NCBI RefSeq assembly: GCF_020515525.1
Contig: NZ_JAIYEP010000006.1
Coordinates: 1 to 64,000, forward strand
DNA: 64,000 bases
Origin: Rhodococcus yananensis
GTDB taxonomy: Bacteria; Actinomycetota; Actinomycetes; Mycobacteriales; Mycobacteriaceae
Reading direction: 5' to 3'
Shown: positions 63,979 through 64,000 of the stretch, in pieces
Position numbering within the stretch: the first letter of the stretch is position 1
Layout of the letters: every line of letters starts with the position of its first letter
Made by a program: the position numbers and the translations under genes
The notes under the pieces: generated by a model
Database searches by the model: none
Seen by the model: the letters and a program-made list of their open reading frames with translations, nothing else
What the model was told of the DNA's origin: nothing

Positions 63979-64000
63979 TTCGACCGACTCGCCTCGTCCC

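Overview
The window is chromosomal DNA from a high-G+C actinobacterium of the Mycobacteriales, most likely a Rhodococcus or close relative. The pointers are mycothiol chemistry (mca), a mycobacterial-type short-chain Z-prenyl synthase reading CDGNRRWA, a PknK-type kinase, a lipid-droplet-associated-type protein next to xseA, IdeR and SigF-like regulatory sites, and frequent GTG starts with 4-bp GTGA/ATGA overlaps. Many gene neighbourhoods match what I recall of M. tuberculosis Rv1022-Rv1112 (ychF, DUF6542, ispH, xseA/xseB, DUF4245, glpX, fumC, phoH2, glyA, coaA, uppS, hlyIII, DUF255, mca, greA, metB, cbs, ppx, DUF501, divIC, eno, lytic transglycosylase). That comparison is from memory, not from an alignment.

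Layout. 1-3.4 kb is an accessory edge with lower G+C: the right end of an IS3-family element that has cut off an acetyltransferase gene, a FitAB/VapBC-type toxin-antitoxin pair, and a large DUF262-HNH-RAMA-like protein that is probably an anti-phage nuclease. 3.4-12.9 kb holds ychF, a lipoprotein, an AI-2E/PerM-type permease, sbcCD, rmuC and a DUF6542 membrane protein. 12.9-19.7 kb holds ispH, the lipid-droplet-type protein with xseA-xseB, DUF4245, glpX and fumC. 19.7-27.9 kb holds an LGFP lipoprotein, a carboxymuconolactone-decarboxylase-like gene without its expected stop, phoH2, an iron-box-controlled isochorismatase, glyA, a metallopeptidase, coaA and a Z-prenyl synthase. 28-37.3 kb holds membrane-stress genes (TrhA/HlyIII, MscS, a doubled permease with a divergent TetR regulator), the mca operon, DUF4307, and greA with an unusual leader. 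37.3-47.3 kb holds an SLT-NlpC/P60 wall hydrolase, a SEC-C protein, an iron-siderophore binding lipoprotein, cbs-metB, a Bax-inhibitor-1 protein, an RsmC/RlmG-like methyltransferase and a lipoprotein. 47.5-53.9 kb holds a PknK-like kinase, corA, stress-type csbD, a 45-residue microprotein and an NAD(P)-binding protein. 53.9-57.5 kb is a complete osmoprotectant ABC operon. 57.7-63.3 kb runs tRNA-Leu(UAA), ppx, DUF501, ftsB/divIC, eno, a lytic transglycosylase and galE. The right end is a junction of two truncated genes: a polyprenyl glycosylphosphotransferase remnant and an acetyltransferase.

Most of the window is housekeeping DNA. The points most worth a second look are the DUF262-HNH-RAMA-like gene in its mobile context, the GAGCGAA-ended palindromes placed at convergent gene ends, the greA leader with a 5' hairpin and a 25-codon upstream ORF, the tRNA-Leu(UAA) lacking a long variable arm, the decarboxylase stop loss opposite phoH2, the microprotein/NmrA pair, the solitary iron-box isochorismatase, and the two rearrangement scars at the window ends.
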